Assembly (NCBI GenBank): GCA_039105265.1
Contig: JAPFFF010000007.1
Span: forward strand, 3,100,001-3,164,000
Source of the DNA: Tritrichomonas musculus
Lineage: Eukaryota; Parabasalia; Tritrichomonadida; Tritrichomonadidae
Reading direction: 5' to 3'
DNA length: 64,000 bases
Shown: positions 31,568 to 41,699 of the stretch, piece after piece
How the letters are laid out: each line of letters begins with the position of its first letter
How positions within the stretch are numbered: position 1 is the first letter of the stretch
The notes under the pieces: generated by a model
What the model saw: only the letters and a program-made list of their open reading frames with translations
What the model was told of the DNA's origin: nothing
Databases searched by the model: none
Program-made: the position numbers and the translations under genes

Positions 31568-34500
31568 ATGATCAAAAAAACTCGCAAATGGTATATAAAT
31601 ACAATTACACAAGAAGATTTCGATAAAAAAGAATTAGTAAAAAATCTTTTTACTGGCGAATTACAATTTGCAGAATTTTTCGCATATGATTTTAATTCGT
31701 ACGGAATTCTTGACACAATTTGCTGCATACCTAAGAATATAATTGAAAAAAGATGCCTAAATAATGATTACTACGTTGTTATGTGGAATGCTCGGATTCT
31801 TTTAACCCTTGTCCATAACGCACCAATGAATATGGATCAAGATTTTTATTTTTTCATTTTTAAAAATATACTGCAACAAAAAAAGGAGCTTATCTTACAA
31901 ATTGAAAAACAATTTTTGGATTGTGCCGATTCAATGCCAATTTCCGAAGGTTTGGATACAATAAATTGCATTTTAGAATTGAAAAATATTGATAGCAATA
32001 TGGTTTTTGCATTACAGCCATCAATAACGAAATATTGGAAAAAAATTGCCACAAAAATAGGAAGTGAGGATTTTAAAAAATTTGAAATGCGATATAAAGA
32101 AATCAATCCTCTTGATATTCTTTCTATTTATAGTAATATAGATGAAGAAGAACTTCCAATATATGTTGGAAACCCAGCAACTTTTCTTACTAACGAAAAC
32201 TCAATTAAAAATTTGATGACTCAACTATTTTTATTTCATAATCCTAGTATTTGTAATAAATTGCAAACACTACTATCATTGATGGATTTTGGAGCTTTTG
32301 CTCAAAAAGCGTCTGTTTCTTGTGTAATCCTAGAGCCAATATACAAGCCAGTTGAAGATACTATATTATTTTTATCAGCTAACCAGTCATTGTCATCAAA
32401 GGAGCATTTCATTGATATTTTTTGGAAAAAGAAAATGAAATATTTAATCACTCACTTTTCAAACGAAAAAGAATCATTCCCGCAAATTCGTTATCTTGAT
32501 GATCTATATCCTTTTTTCTTTGTAGCTTGTTTTGAACAGTTATATCCACAAGAAAATAATTTTCTCGCTGTTATACAAAAACTATTTCCAAAAAATACAG
32601 ATAAATATTCTCAAGTTACAGATGTTACACGTTCTAAGATCGCTCAAATTAGAGACTTGATTAAACGTGTAGAAAATGATACAAAGCTTGTATTTGATAT
32701 ATCTTCTAGACTTGGCAAAACAATTACACTTGAAAATCTATCTACAAAATCAATTCCATTAATATTGAAAGGCAATATATTCAATTGTGATAAATCTTTG
32801 CTTTCTATGATTTTTCAAACAAAATCTTTTTTAGTAAGCGAGTATGACATGATAAACTCAGAATCATTTCTTTATGCTCCAAAAATATATTGCGCGATTA
32901 TTGATTATGTTGTTGGTAATAAGCAAGAGATACCAGATGATTTTAGGGAATACAAAAAATATTTCAATGTTACAGATATTAGAGAAAAAATTTTTCTTGA
33001 TATTTATTCTTTAATCTTTTTAAAAGATAAAAAAGGAGACTTTTACTGCGATATCAAAAAAGCAGATGGCATTCTCCAATTTATCACTTTATTTTTCAAT
33101 GGAAATGGTGGAATGATCGAAAAAGAGAAAAATTTAATCAAAAACAGCCGACAACATATTATTTTTGCACAATTACACTCTAAAGACGACTTGCAATCAG
33201 CTATTTTTTCATATGAAAATTATTTAATTAATTGTATTGTCAATAATGAATTTAAAACAGCAGAAACGCTAGGTCCAACATTGGGAAGTCCTAGACTGAA
33301 ATCAATCGTACAAATGTTGTCATATTTACGCGATCCTCAAACAAAATCTATTGATGACCAAAACAAGTATTGTTTCGCAGTTGAATTTTATTTCTCTACA
33401 AATAACATTAAAGAATGGCTCACTGATCAAACTTTTATTGACTCACAACAATACTTTTCAGATTCCATTTTGACAGCTATCCAAAACTTGATTGACTTAT
33501 ATCATTTTTATGATGATCCACTTTCACTTTATCGCAAACAGCAAAATCTCCTTCATACATCAACATTTGAAGCTTATAAAGAAATATATTCGAAATTTGA
33601 AAGCGTGATATTAAAAGATAAAAATAGTATATATTATGATCACAATAAGCGTCTTGAGCCATCTGAAATCATTCGAATTTTGCATGAAAGCGAGATTGAA
33701 ACTAATATGGACAATCTTGTTACATTGTTAGGTTCGCATGCTTTAGAATTTCTTCTTCTTTATACTCCAGATTTTAACGAAAAAATTTACAAATTGGTTG
33801 AGAGCGAAAGTCCAATTACTTCGCAAGCAATTCGCTATGAATTTGCAATTAAAGGAAATTATGTATATCAAAATAAAGATTCGGTTTATGAACGTTTACT
33901 AGCAAAAAAGGCAGGTTATTCAGAAGATGAAGAATTTGAAATTATATCAACAGATTTTGAAGCTATTTTAGATTCACACGACTCAACATTAACACAATTG
34001 ACAAACGACGAAATTGGTGATTTAATCGAAAAATATGTTAATATGAATCCACTACCGGTTGAAAATCTTAACAGTCTCTATTTAAGAGCGCCAGCAATAT
34101 ATTGTGAAAAGATAAAATATATTGTTCGAAACGACCTTCAAAGATTCAATGTTTCGGATTTACTTGAGCTTTATCCATTCTGTGGAATGAAATCTTTACC
34201 ATTACTTGAAAGGATGAATGTTCGAACACTTGATGTTGAGTCTGTAATTAATATTTTAATGGAAAAAACTAGATTTTTGACTCTTAAACTTTTTTTAGAT
34301 GATCTGAAACAACTTTATGAAATAAACAATAAAAGTGAAGAAGAAGAGGAGGAGGAAAAGTTTTTACAAATCGTTTCCACATATATTAAAAATCATCGAG
34401 AATCGATCCATGTCATTCCAAAAAGAATTTTGGATAAGATAGATATTGAGCAATTTCTAACCTCTAATAGCCAGCAAGATTATGAAATTTGTTATTTAAT

Positions 34501-36199
34501 TGAATCTATTTCTGACTTGAATTATTATTTAGAAAGAAGTGATGAAGATTTTGATGTATCCGAAACGATAGAAATAATTAACCGCTTGTTACAACCTTTA
34601 GTCATTGATAATAATTTCCGTGAATTAATTCAACGTCAAATTCGTAAACTTTCCATTGTTTTCAGCAAAAGATTTAAGCACTCATTTTCAACAAAATTAA
34701 GAGCATTGTCATCAATGCTCTCCAGAGATCTACTTGGGCGATATGGTATTGTTATATCACTCGCCAATTTCTCATCCGAAACATTTGGTTCTAATGTAGC
34801 GCGAATTCATTTAAAGTATGACTTTTTCAAAGAATGCCAAGAAATTTGTGCAGCTTGGTCTTTAGATCTTTCGTTATATAAAGCCGAAATAGCGCTCAGC
34901 GCTTTCAAAATTGGTCTTGTTAATGAAGGTATGGATTTCATCTCACCACCCATACGAAATGACGTATTAGTTGATCAAATTGTCGATGTATTATCTAATA
35001 ATTTTGTCTTTGACTGCTCTCCAATCATGGAAACTGAAGATCCCATCGAAAAAGTTAAAATTGCCATGAATTACGGTACCCGCTGGATAAATATTCAAGT
35101 AGCAAGCGGGCAAGATGACCAACCAATTGTTATCAATATAAAACAGTATGACACAGCTCTCTATGCTGAATCTCCACAAATCAAGGCGCTCCATAAACTT
35201 TTAACAGCCCTTAATTCATTAGACAAATTGATAATGTTTTATGCGTCAAAAGGTTATTTTGAATATGCATTTGATGCTTGGAATACAATTAAACGAGCTC
35301 ACACGAAAAGCGAGCTTTTTATTCGATCTATTGTCTTTCCTGCTTTGGTCTTTCAAAATTGGCAATTGTTGTGGAGTAGAGTTCGTAAAATGCACGATCC
35401 TGAACAGGAAAAAGAGAATCCAATGAAACAGTATGTTTCTGATCTCTTTAAATTCCTTAATCAGAAGAAAATGGGTGAAACAGCATTTAATATTCAAATG
35501 TCATTAAATATGTATCCTGTTGCTTTTAAGACAGCAAATGATTATTTTGTTGAAATGAAAAGCTGGGAAGGCCAGTTGAGAATAATTGAGGCAATGAAAA
35601 AGGCATCAAAAAGAATGAAAGACGTTAAAAAAGACGTTATGGCAAAACTTGATTTTGAAGAAAATTACATCATTAAGCCTTGCATTCAAGAAAATATACC
35701 TTTCAGCAATGCTCTGAACATTATGACAACAAAGAAAAATGCTCTACAGACTGCTGTTTTTTTAGTTAAAAAAGGTGAAGTTGATACAGTCATGCTGAAA
35801 CTTCTTCCAATGCTTTTATTCACTTTGGATGAAATGAATCATGCATTACTTGATGATGCAATGATGCAAGGTGAAACAGGTGCAATGCACAAATTATTCA
35901 TGGCACTTGAAAAAGCGAATGAACAAAATTATGAAGCAATTATTTTTAATTTGTTCCTGGCAATAAGTACAAGAATCAAAGATACAAATTCTTTAAGTAA
36001 TTTCATAGATGAAAATGTCAAAGACGAACTAAAAGGCCCAGTGCTTGCTTCTTTAGGTTTCTTTGATCAAGCATACGATTTTGCGGTAAAAACTCATGAT
36101 ACGCCTTTGATGGAAATGGTTCGTGATAATGCAGAGAGAAAAGGTGATAAAGAACTTTATCTGAAAGCAGATAATTATTTGCAGAATCAGAAAAAATAA
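31568..36199 (+). CDS. Large alpha-solenoid protein, weakly ZFYVE26/spastizin-like
   Basis: 1543 aa, a single exon. It is helical throughout, with no transmembrane segment, signal peptide or P-loop. The C-terminal 350 residues (from about KALHKLLTALNSLDKLIMFY) contain the pattern 'A..KGYFEYAFDAW ... W..LW.RVRKM' and end with GPVLASLGFFDQAYDFAVKT and a short A/D-rich helix. This is reminiscent of the end of ZFYVE26 (spastizin), which works with spatacsin and AP-5 in lysosome and endosome maintenance. There is no FYVE zinc finger, which human ZFYVE26 has in mid-protein, so the match is to the solenoid only. A Glu-rich run (SEEEEEEEKF) sits near residue 928. A clathrin- or Vps-type trafficking solenoid is the alternative. 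Function is not established. It converges on the SMP gene. Confidence 0.75.
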   Translation: MIKKTRKWYINTITQEDFDKKELVKNLFTGELQFAEFFAYDFNSYGILDTICCIPKNIIEKRCLNNDYYVVMWNARILLTLVHNAPMNMDQDFYFFIFKNILQQKKELILQIEKQFLDCADSMPISEGLDTINCILELKNIDSNMVFALQPSITKYWKKIATKIGSEDFKKFEMRYKEINPLDILSIYSNIDEEELPIYVGNPATFLTNENSIKNLMTQLFLFHNPSICNKLQTLLSLMDFGAFAQKASVSCVILEPIYKPVEDTILFLSANQSLSSKEHFIDIFWKKKMKYLITHFSNEKESFPQIRYLDDLYPFFFVACFEQLYPQENNFLAVIQKLFPKNTDKYSQVTDVTRSKIAQIRDLIKRVENDTKLVFDISSRLGKTITLENLSTKSIPLILKGNIFNCDKSLLSMIFQTKSFLVSEYDMINSESFLYAPKIYCAIIDYVVGNKQEIPDDFREYKKYFNVTDIREKIFLDIYSLIFLKDKKGDFYCDIKKADGILQFITLFFNGNGGMIEKEKNLIKNSRQHIIFAQLHSKDDLQSAIFSYENYLINCIVNNEFKTAETLGPTLGSPRLKSIVQMLSYLRDPQTKSIDDQNKYCFAVEFYFSTNNIKEWLTDQTFIDSQQYFSDSILTAIQNLIDLYHFYDDPLSLYRKQQNLLHTSTFEAYKEIYSKFESVILKDKNSIYYDHNKRLEPSEIIRILHESEIETNMDNLVTLLGSHALEFLLLYTPDFNEKIYKLVESESPITSQAIRYEFAIKGNYVYQNKDSVYERLLAKKAGYSEDEEFEIISTDFEAILDSHDSTLTQLTNDEIGDLIEKYVNMNPLPVENLNSLYLRAPAIYCEKIKYIVRNDLQRFNVSDLLELYPFCGMKSLPLLERMNVRTLDVESVINILMEKTRFLTLKLFLDDLKQLYEINNKSEEEEEEEKFLQIVSTYIKNHRESIHVIPKRILDKIDIEQFLTSNSQQDYEICYLIESISDLNYYLERSDEDFDVSETIEIINRLLQPLVIDNNFRELIQRQIRKLSIVFSKRFKHSFSTKLRALSSMLSRDLLGRYGIVISLANFSSETFGSNVARIHLKYDFFKECQEICAAWSLDLSLYKAEIALSAFKIGLVNEGMDFISPPIRNDVLVDQIVDVLSNNFVFDCSPIMETEDPIEKVKIAMNYGTRWINIQVASGQDDQPIVINIKQYDTALYAESPQIKALHKLLTALNSLDKLIMFYASKGYFEYAFDAWNTIKRAHTKSELFIRSIVFPALVFQNWQLLWSRVRKMHDPEQEKENPMKQYVSDLFKFLNQKKMGETAFNIQMSLNMYPVAFKTANDYFVEMKSWEGQLRIIEAMKKASKRMKDVKKDVMAKLDFEENYIIKPCIQENIPFSNALNIMTTKKNALQTAVFLVKKGEVDTVMLKLLPMLLFTLDEMNHALLDDAMMQGETGAMHKLFMALEKANEQNYEAIIFNLFLAISTRIKDTNSLSNFIDENVKDELKGPVLASLGFFDQAYDFAVKTHDTPLMEMVRDNAERKGDKELYLKADNYLQNQKK

Positions 36200-36554
36200 T
36201 GAATTTGAAAAAAAAAAATTGTTTGTAAATAATTATATATCTTGTAATTATGCTTATATTTTAATTTTTTTTTTGATTGTTTGAAAATAATGATTTTTTT
36301 ATAAACTGGTTTCAGTAAATCGGAACAAATGGTCAATTTAAATCAAATTTTTTGAATGATTTATTCTTTCAAAAATGTCAAAACCGGATTTTCAAGGTCA
36401 ATTTGTTGTTCCGATTTTCACTTTTTGAAAAACAAAAAAATTTTTTTTTTAAATTTTATTTTTTAAATATATAAAGATTATTTTAACGAAATTATAAATC
36501 GGAAAGAAATAATGAATGAACATTGAACAATTGCATATATATATAGACAACACT
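36200..36554. repeat. Convergent spacer with a 12-bp inverted repeat
   Basis: AAATCGGAACAA at 36317-36328 is inverted as TTGTTCCGATTT at 36406-36417, spanning 101 bp between two convergent genes. This could be a 3'-end hairpin or a tiny MITE. The rest of the 355 bp is AT-rich. Confidence 0.5.
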
Positions 36555-37985
36555 TTACGAGGTGAATACTTTCTTTTGGAAAGCAAATACTTTCTTTGAA
36601 AGTTGCTCAATTTTTTCTGAAATTTTTAGTTTTTCTGCTACTTGCCAGTTTGAATTTTGTTGAGTGTTCAAAAAGTTAATATAGTTCATGATTGGTACAA
36701 TAAAATTATCAACATCACCACCAGGACTACTGCCGCCAGTAACTCCACTTCCTGATCTAGCTTCTCTTTTTTCTTTCTTTTTTTTGTTTTTCTCTTCAAT
36801 CAGCATTGCTTTTCCAGTTTTATCAAACCAATCATATAAATAACTATAACTTAATTCAATGAAATAAGTTAATTCATCTACTGATGGAGCTTCATTTGCA
36901 TATTCTTCAGCAACTTTTTTGAGTGTTTCAATCGATTTGTTATTAACGAAATTTTGGAGAATTTCAAAGTCATGTGTTGATATCTTTTTATCTTGATAAG
37001 AAATAGCTTGAAGAGTAAGTGGCTCGGCCAGACAAAGTTTTTTACAATATTGATAAGCTTCCATTTTAATGCGGGAATATCGAAGAATTTCGCCATGTGT
37101 GCATGAGATTCGTTCAAGATTATGAGAACCGAAAACACGGGCTTTACGCCATTCTCCATTGATTCTATCCCATACAAATCCGTTTGGCATACCGCAAAAT
37201 TGCATAATAAGCTTAGAAAGCATATTACTCATATGTTGTTTGATTGAATCTTTGTTGATAAGGTTGCTGGATTGGGACATAATTGCGAGTTTGATGTTAA
37301 ATCCATTAACTTGAGGAGGTTGAGTTAAAATGAAGTCCATAGCAGTTAAAAACGGCATTTTGGGAATAAATGGGTCGGGAGTAAACTCAAGCATAATATA
37401 AAAATCGGCTGAAACAGTCAAGTCAGTGAATTTTATATTTAAATCTGGCATATTTTTGGATGTACATATACTATCTAATTCAAAAGATGGATAATATATA
37501 CCTTGAAATTGTAACAAAAACGAGTCGTGTGGTACTTTCTGACTTTTTGGAATCGTAATAATAGCAATCTGTGGTGCCATGTTTCCTAATTTCATCGATT
37601 TTAATTCGATTTTATCAAAATAGGGAACTTTGTTATTGTCAAGAACATATTGTAAGCTGCTCTTGAAATAATCGACACGTTCTTGCATAAAAAGATGGGG
37701 CCATAGAAGATAAAGAAATTGAGAGATACAATTCCCTGGTTCTTGTTCTTGAATAGGTAAAGAATCCGCAATTTTATTAATTTGATCGCATGTGTTTATG
37801 CATCTATAAGGTGGGAATTTGTTCAAAAGGTAAAAGAATGGAAAGAAAAAGATGACAAGGACTGTCATATTTCGATCAGCAAAATATACGCCTAAGAAAG
37901 TTATTGTTAAAAGTAATATATATCTATTTATTAGCGTTCGATAAGTGCAGTATTGCGTATAAAGTATTCCTCGTGAACTTTTCAT
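36555..37985 (-). CDS. SMP-domain membrane-contact-site lipid-transfer protein
   Basis: 476 aa. An N-terminal hydrophobic hairpin (residues about 20-56: ILLLTITFLGVYF, then a VLVIFFFPFFYLL stretch) precedes an SMP domain at about 85-290. The SMP features are the start ISQFLYLLWPHLF, the middle KSMKLGNMAPQIAI, a YYPSFELD strand, FTPDPFIPKMPFL and a NGFNIKL segment, in the same order as in extended synaptotagmins and tricalbins. SMP domains dimerise into a tube that moves glycerophospholipids between ER and another membrane. No C2 domain follows, unlike E-Syts; the tail is helical with a Lys/Arg stretch (KNKKKKEKREAR) and a Gly/Ser patch. ER anchoring by the hairpin is inferred from the E-Syt topology. 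Confidence 0.8.
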   Translation of the reverse strand: MKSSRGILYTQYCTYRTLINRYILLLTITFLGVYFADRNMTVLVIFFFPFFYLLNKFPPYRCINTCDQINKIADSLPIQEQEPGNCISQFLYLLWPHLFMQERVDYFKSSLQYVLDNNKVPYFDKIELKSMKLGNMAPQIAIITIPKSQKVPHDSFLLQFQGIYYPSFELDSICTSKNMPDLNIKFTDLTVSADFYIMLEFTPDPFIPKMPFLTAMDFILTQPPQVNGFNIKLAIMSQSSNLINKDSIKQHMSNMLSKLIMQFCGMPNGFVWDRINGEWRKARVFGSHNLERISCTHGEILRYSRIKMEAYQYCKKLCLAEPLTLQAISYQDKKISTHDFEILQNFVNNKSIETLKKVAEEYANEAPSVDELTYFIELSYSYLYDWFDKTGKAMLIEEKNKKKKEKREARSGSGVTGGSSPGGDVDNFIVPIMNYINFLNTQQNSNWQVAEKLKISEKIEQLSKKVFAFQKKVFTS

Positions 37986-39450
37986 GTAAAATTTGATTTC
38001 TATCTTTAAAAATGAACGATTATTTTTCTTTTAAAAAAAAATTGAAAAGTATACCAATTGAAAAATATGGAATATGAAAATTTTCATTCATAAAATATAG
38101 GAATTAAGAAAATCAAGCAATTCAAAAATTGTCGCATTTAGTTCAATTGTACTTTCAAAAAGTTATTTGTAAACTATTGAATTGATATTTATATGGTTTA
38201 CAAATTAGATAGATTTTTTTGGGTGTATTTTTTGTATGCATATATGGTCTAAATAAACTTTTTGAGAAATTAAAATTTATTATTTTTAAACCAAATAGCA
38301 TGACCCCCTATTCATGCTTTTTTTATTCCTTTTAAATAATTTAAAAGTATTTGTTTTCTTATTTAATACTGATTTTAACCATTAAATCCTAAATTATATC
38401 AATGTAGGAAGCCCATTAAGCCATTTGATTATCTAAATCAACCATTTTTAAGAATAAATATTAATCAAATAATAATCTCATTTTTGAAAATTTTCGATTA
38501 TTTCGCGTTTAACATATTCTCTAAATGGCATAAATTAAGAAATCGATAAAAAATACAAGGAACTTTTAATCTTTTCTATGTAAAATAAAGCTCGAAAAAA
38601 TGTACGATTATTTTCTTCTGAAAAAGTTGCATGTGCTATAAAGAATTCCTCTTTTTTTTTTTTTTCCTTTTTTCCGAGATTTTCTCTCAAACGCTTTGAA
38701 AAAGTTTTTACACACAATTTTTTCCCTTTTTTCCGAGATTTTATTTCAGAAATTTTAATGGAATAAAATGACATAAATATAAATAATTTAAAAAAGAAAT
38801 ATTTATTATAATAAAGTATAGTTTTTTCAAAGCCTTTTTAGCTTTTTTTGGGAATGATGCAAAATCAAACAGCTGGGCGATAAAAATTCTGTGACTTATT
38901 ACTAATGTTGAAATATATGTGTTACAATAGCTTCAATTCTTTTTAATTTTCATTATAAAGGAGCAGAATCGTTGCATAAAGCATGCTTTGATGGCTAATT
39001 TGAATTTAAAAAACGTTCACTATATAAATATTAAATGGCAAAGAATATCAAATGTGGGATAGCTGCCAATCTTTCAGTCCCCTATATCAGCTTGTTTCTA
39101 ACCAATTGATGCTGTTCTCCGAAAAGAATAGTGAAATAACATACCGTGGGCTTACATAGAATCAATAAAAATTATTATAAACAGCAATTATGAAAACGAT
39201 TAAAAAACATTCAAAAAATTGAGAGGAAAATCTCGGAAAAAAAGGCATTTTACGATCTACCTAAAATTATCCAATTGGATAAAATTTTAAAGTTTAATTA
39301 ATACGATGCAAATAACATAATAAGACGTTGAGGTGGGGATGAGATGAATAGAAATAAATTATAATATATATATATAAATAAATAAAAACTAAAAAAAACT
39401 TTTTGTTTAAAATATAAAGTTTATTAACATATATTATATATATACTTATC
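37986..39450. other. AT-rich intergenic DNA with a small dispersed word
   Basis: About 1.46 kb. The word CCTTTTTTCCGAGATTTT occurs at about 38667 and 38729 and in inverted form near 39225-39245. A stretch at about 39030-39160 is less AT-rich and not obviously coding. No supported gene. Confidence 0.45.
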
Positions 39451-39861
39451 TTAGAGAGTTTGCTGCTTGAGAATCTCGATAATCTCAGCATCGACTATCC
39501 AAGTTGAATGTGGTTCAAACAGACCTTCAACACTTTCGCCCTCATATGCAAGCTCTGGAGGTATTGTAATTCTGCGAATTTCGCCTTCACAAGCTCCACG
39601 TAATCCTAGATTGAATCCTGCTATGAATTCTGTATTATTTACTTTGAAAAACATAGGTTTTTTATTCTGGTAAGTATCAAATATAGGATGGCTATTTCCT
39701 TCAACCCTAGCAACAATATGTGCATATATAAAATCTTCGTCTTCGACATATTTTTTACAATTCTTAATCTCTTTTTTGATTCCAATCTTTAAATTCGCTT
39801 TAACATCTTTGAGAGATGAAATGAAATTAAGCAAGAAAAAAATGAAGAATTGGAAAAACAT
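39451..39861 (-). CDS. Secreted or ER FKBP-type peptidyl-prolyl isomerase-like protein
   Basis: 136 aa. The first 17 residues (MFFQFFIFFLLNFISSL) are a signal peptide. An FKBP fold follows: HPIFDTYQNKKPMFFKV (the FDSS region, Asp kept), EFIAGFNLGLRGACEGEIRR (the usual VI.G...G), TIPPELAYEGES (conserved ELAYG region, Tyr kept) and WIVDAEIIEI (last strand). The pocket Trp59 of FKBP12 is Phe here and Phe99 is replaced, so isomerase activity may be reduced. No ER retention signal (C-terminus QQTL). It is most like FKBP2-type lumenal proteins, which assist folding in the secretory pathway. TCACTT/TCACTG words 30-45 nt upstream could act as initiator. Confidence 0.85.
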   Translation of the reverse strand: MFFQFFIFFLLNFISSLKDVKANLKIGIKKEIKNCKKYVEDEDFIYAHIVARVEGNSHPIFDTYQNKKPMFFKVNNTEFIAGFNLGLRGACEGEIRRITIPPELAYEGESVEGLFEPHSTWIVDAEIIEILKQQTL

Positions 39862-40152
39862 CTTAAGATAGAGGAGTTAACCAGAGGTCGTTCAGTGAAG
39901 TGATTTTAACGTAACTTTTTACTTGCAATCAACTTTTTACCAAAAAATATTTAACAAAATTTCCTAAAAATTATATAATCATAATTTATAGGATTATTCT
40001 GTTTTGTTAAATGTAAAATTGTAGTCAAATATGATTTTTTTAATTTTTGAAATAATATATATCATTACTGATTTTATCTTTGAATTTTTAAGATTTGTAA
40101 GATTTAATACGATAAATTATATTATTATTCATATACTCGTTATAAATACCTT

Positions 40153-40577
40153 GAAATTGAAGAAGAAAAAGATATTGAACAGCAAAAAGAAGATCTAGAT
40201 ACTGTTGAACTAAATGTGACAATTTTTTATTAAAATATTAAAAAAATCATCATTATCATCTAAATCTCCGAAAAATCCTCCACATTCAATTTCTCCAAAA
40301 ACCACACCAATTCAACATCAGCCTTCGCCTATTTCACCATCACCATCATTGTCAAACCGCTCAAAAAGTTCAAATCAAACACAGCAGGTTCTTCTTGTTG
40401 AAATTGAAGAAGAAGAAGAAGAAAAAGATATTGAACAGCAAAAAGAAGATCTAGATACTGTTGAACTATATGTGACAATTTTTTATCAAATCCCCATATA
40501 AATGATAAATTGAAATACATGAGGAAGTGTAAAGAAGTAATAGATGAAGGCTCAAAAGTCACCAAATTCAATGTCAT
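40153..40577 (+). pseudogene. Gene fragment with an internal duplication
   Basis: A 78-bp stretch at 40153-40230 recurs at 40400-40486 with 9 extra bases (three GAA). Both encode EIEEEKDIEQQKEDLDTVEL-like peptides. The segment between them reads Ser/Pro-rich in the frame of the second copy (KSPKNPPHSISPKTTP..., 40262 onward), while the first copy is in another frame. A TAA follows the second copy, and a further coding-like stretch in a third frame ends at 40577. The codon texture is that of a real protein, but the frame is broken at least twice. Parent gene not recognised. Confidence 0.5.
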
Positions 40578-41264
40578 ATAAATCTTTCTCTAAAAAAATC
40601 GTTATTTTATGAAAAAAGACGTTAAAAAGACGTTTATTGTATTTGTGATGTAAAAAAAATAAGGCCTAACCATTTGTATAAAATAAATTACCAATATTTA
40701 TGTCATTAGGATATAATAAGTTTGTATTTTCTCACTTGTTAGCCATCAATCGTTAAGGGTGTTTGGGAATGAATTAGTACAGTAGAATGCATATAAATAT
40801 CTTAATCCACCCAATTCTTTATTTAAAGTTTTACTATTAAATTCTTTTATATGTTCTTATCCAAAATCATCTGTTTCATGGACAGAGTTATGGTCAACTA
40901 TGTTATCAAGAGTTTACATTTCTTTTTGTACATCCGTAAATGATGATGTACAACATTCTCTCTATAAACAAATCTATTCACACTTATTCCTTTCATATAG
41001 GAATAGTTATCTAGAGGTGTTTGTATGAAAATTGGTAAGATCTTATCATTAATGGACTATCCAGCTTGAATAGTACTAGTACTTTATTCATTATTGGTTT
41101 CCCATTCGATTTATCAGCAAATTCATTATCTCGATCTCTTTCTTATCTCTTTTGATTAATAATGCATCAATATCTTCTTTAAAAAGCAATTCTTTCAACG
41201 ATTTATTTCATGTTTGTCTTCAAATTGGACTACTTCTTTTTACTGTAATGATCAGTTGGTAAAC

Positions 41265-41690
41265 TTAATACCAAACAGCTTTCTTTGGTAATGTGTCTTT
41301 TTTGATGGATTTATGGGAACATATTCTTTGAGTTGCTGAAAAAAGTTCAGCATAGTAAAACTCTGACGTCATCTTTATTAATGCTGGATGTTGTAGAAGA
41401 AAATTAGCTTCATTGATAAATAGACTATAATTGTCAAGCAGAGCTCCAAGTGTAAACTCAATAATGCTACCTAGACGTTTGGATGCTGAGTAATACGTAG
41501 TTATAGTTATCCGAATATAGTTATTTGTTGGAACAACAATTATGAAATTGTTATCTTTACTCTCTTTAATGTGCTTCATTAATGCTGTACTCTAACCAAA
41601 ATCTATTGGAGATTTAAGGTTAAATTTGGATGTATCGAATATGATTTCTTGTTGCTTGCCACCTTGTTTCGTAGAGGTAATCTTTTAGGT
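41265..41690 (-). pseudogene. Gene remnant, unknown protein
   Basis: A 104-codon reading frame from an ATG (41579-41265) continues upstream in the same frame with protein-like sequence to about 41690, interrupted by a stop just before the ATG. More coding-like sequence follows downstream (to about 41090) after frame breaks. Mixed residues and low repetitiveness separate it from the A/T background. No domain recognised. Confidence 0.4.
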
Positions 41691-41699
41691 GGTAACTGG

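Noticed and set aside
31568-36199. Naming the solenoid clathrin heavy chain
   Set aside because: No clathrin N-terminal propeller or recognisable CHCR repeats; the C-terminus fits spastizin better, weakly.
38535-38774. 79-aa Lys-rich frame, minus strand
   Set aside because: Consists of poly-T/poly-A derived codons and a short direct repeat; no protein-like character.
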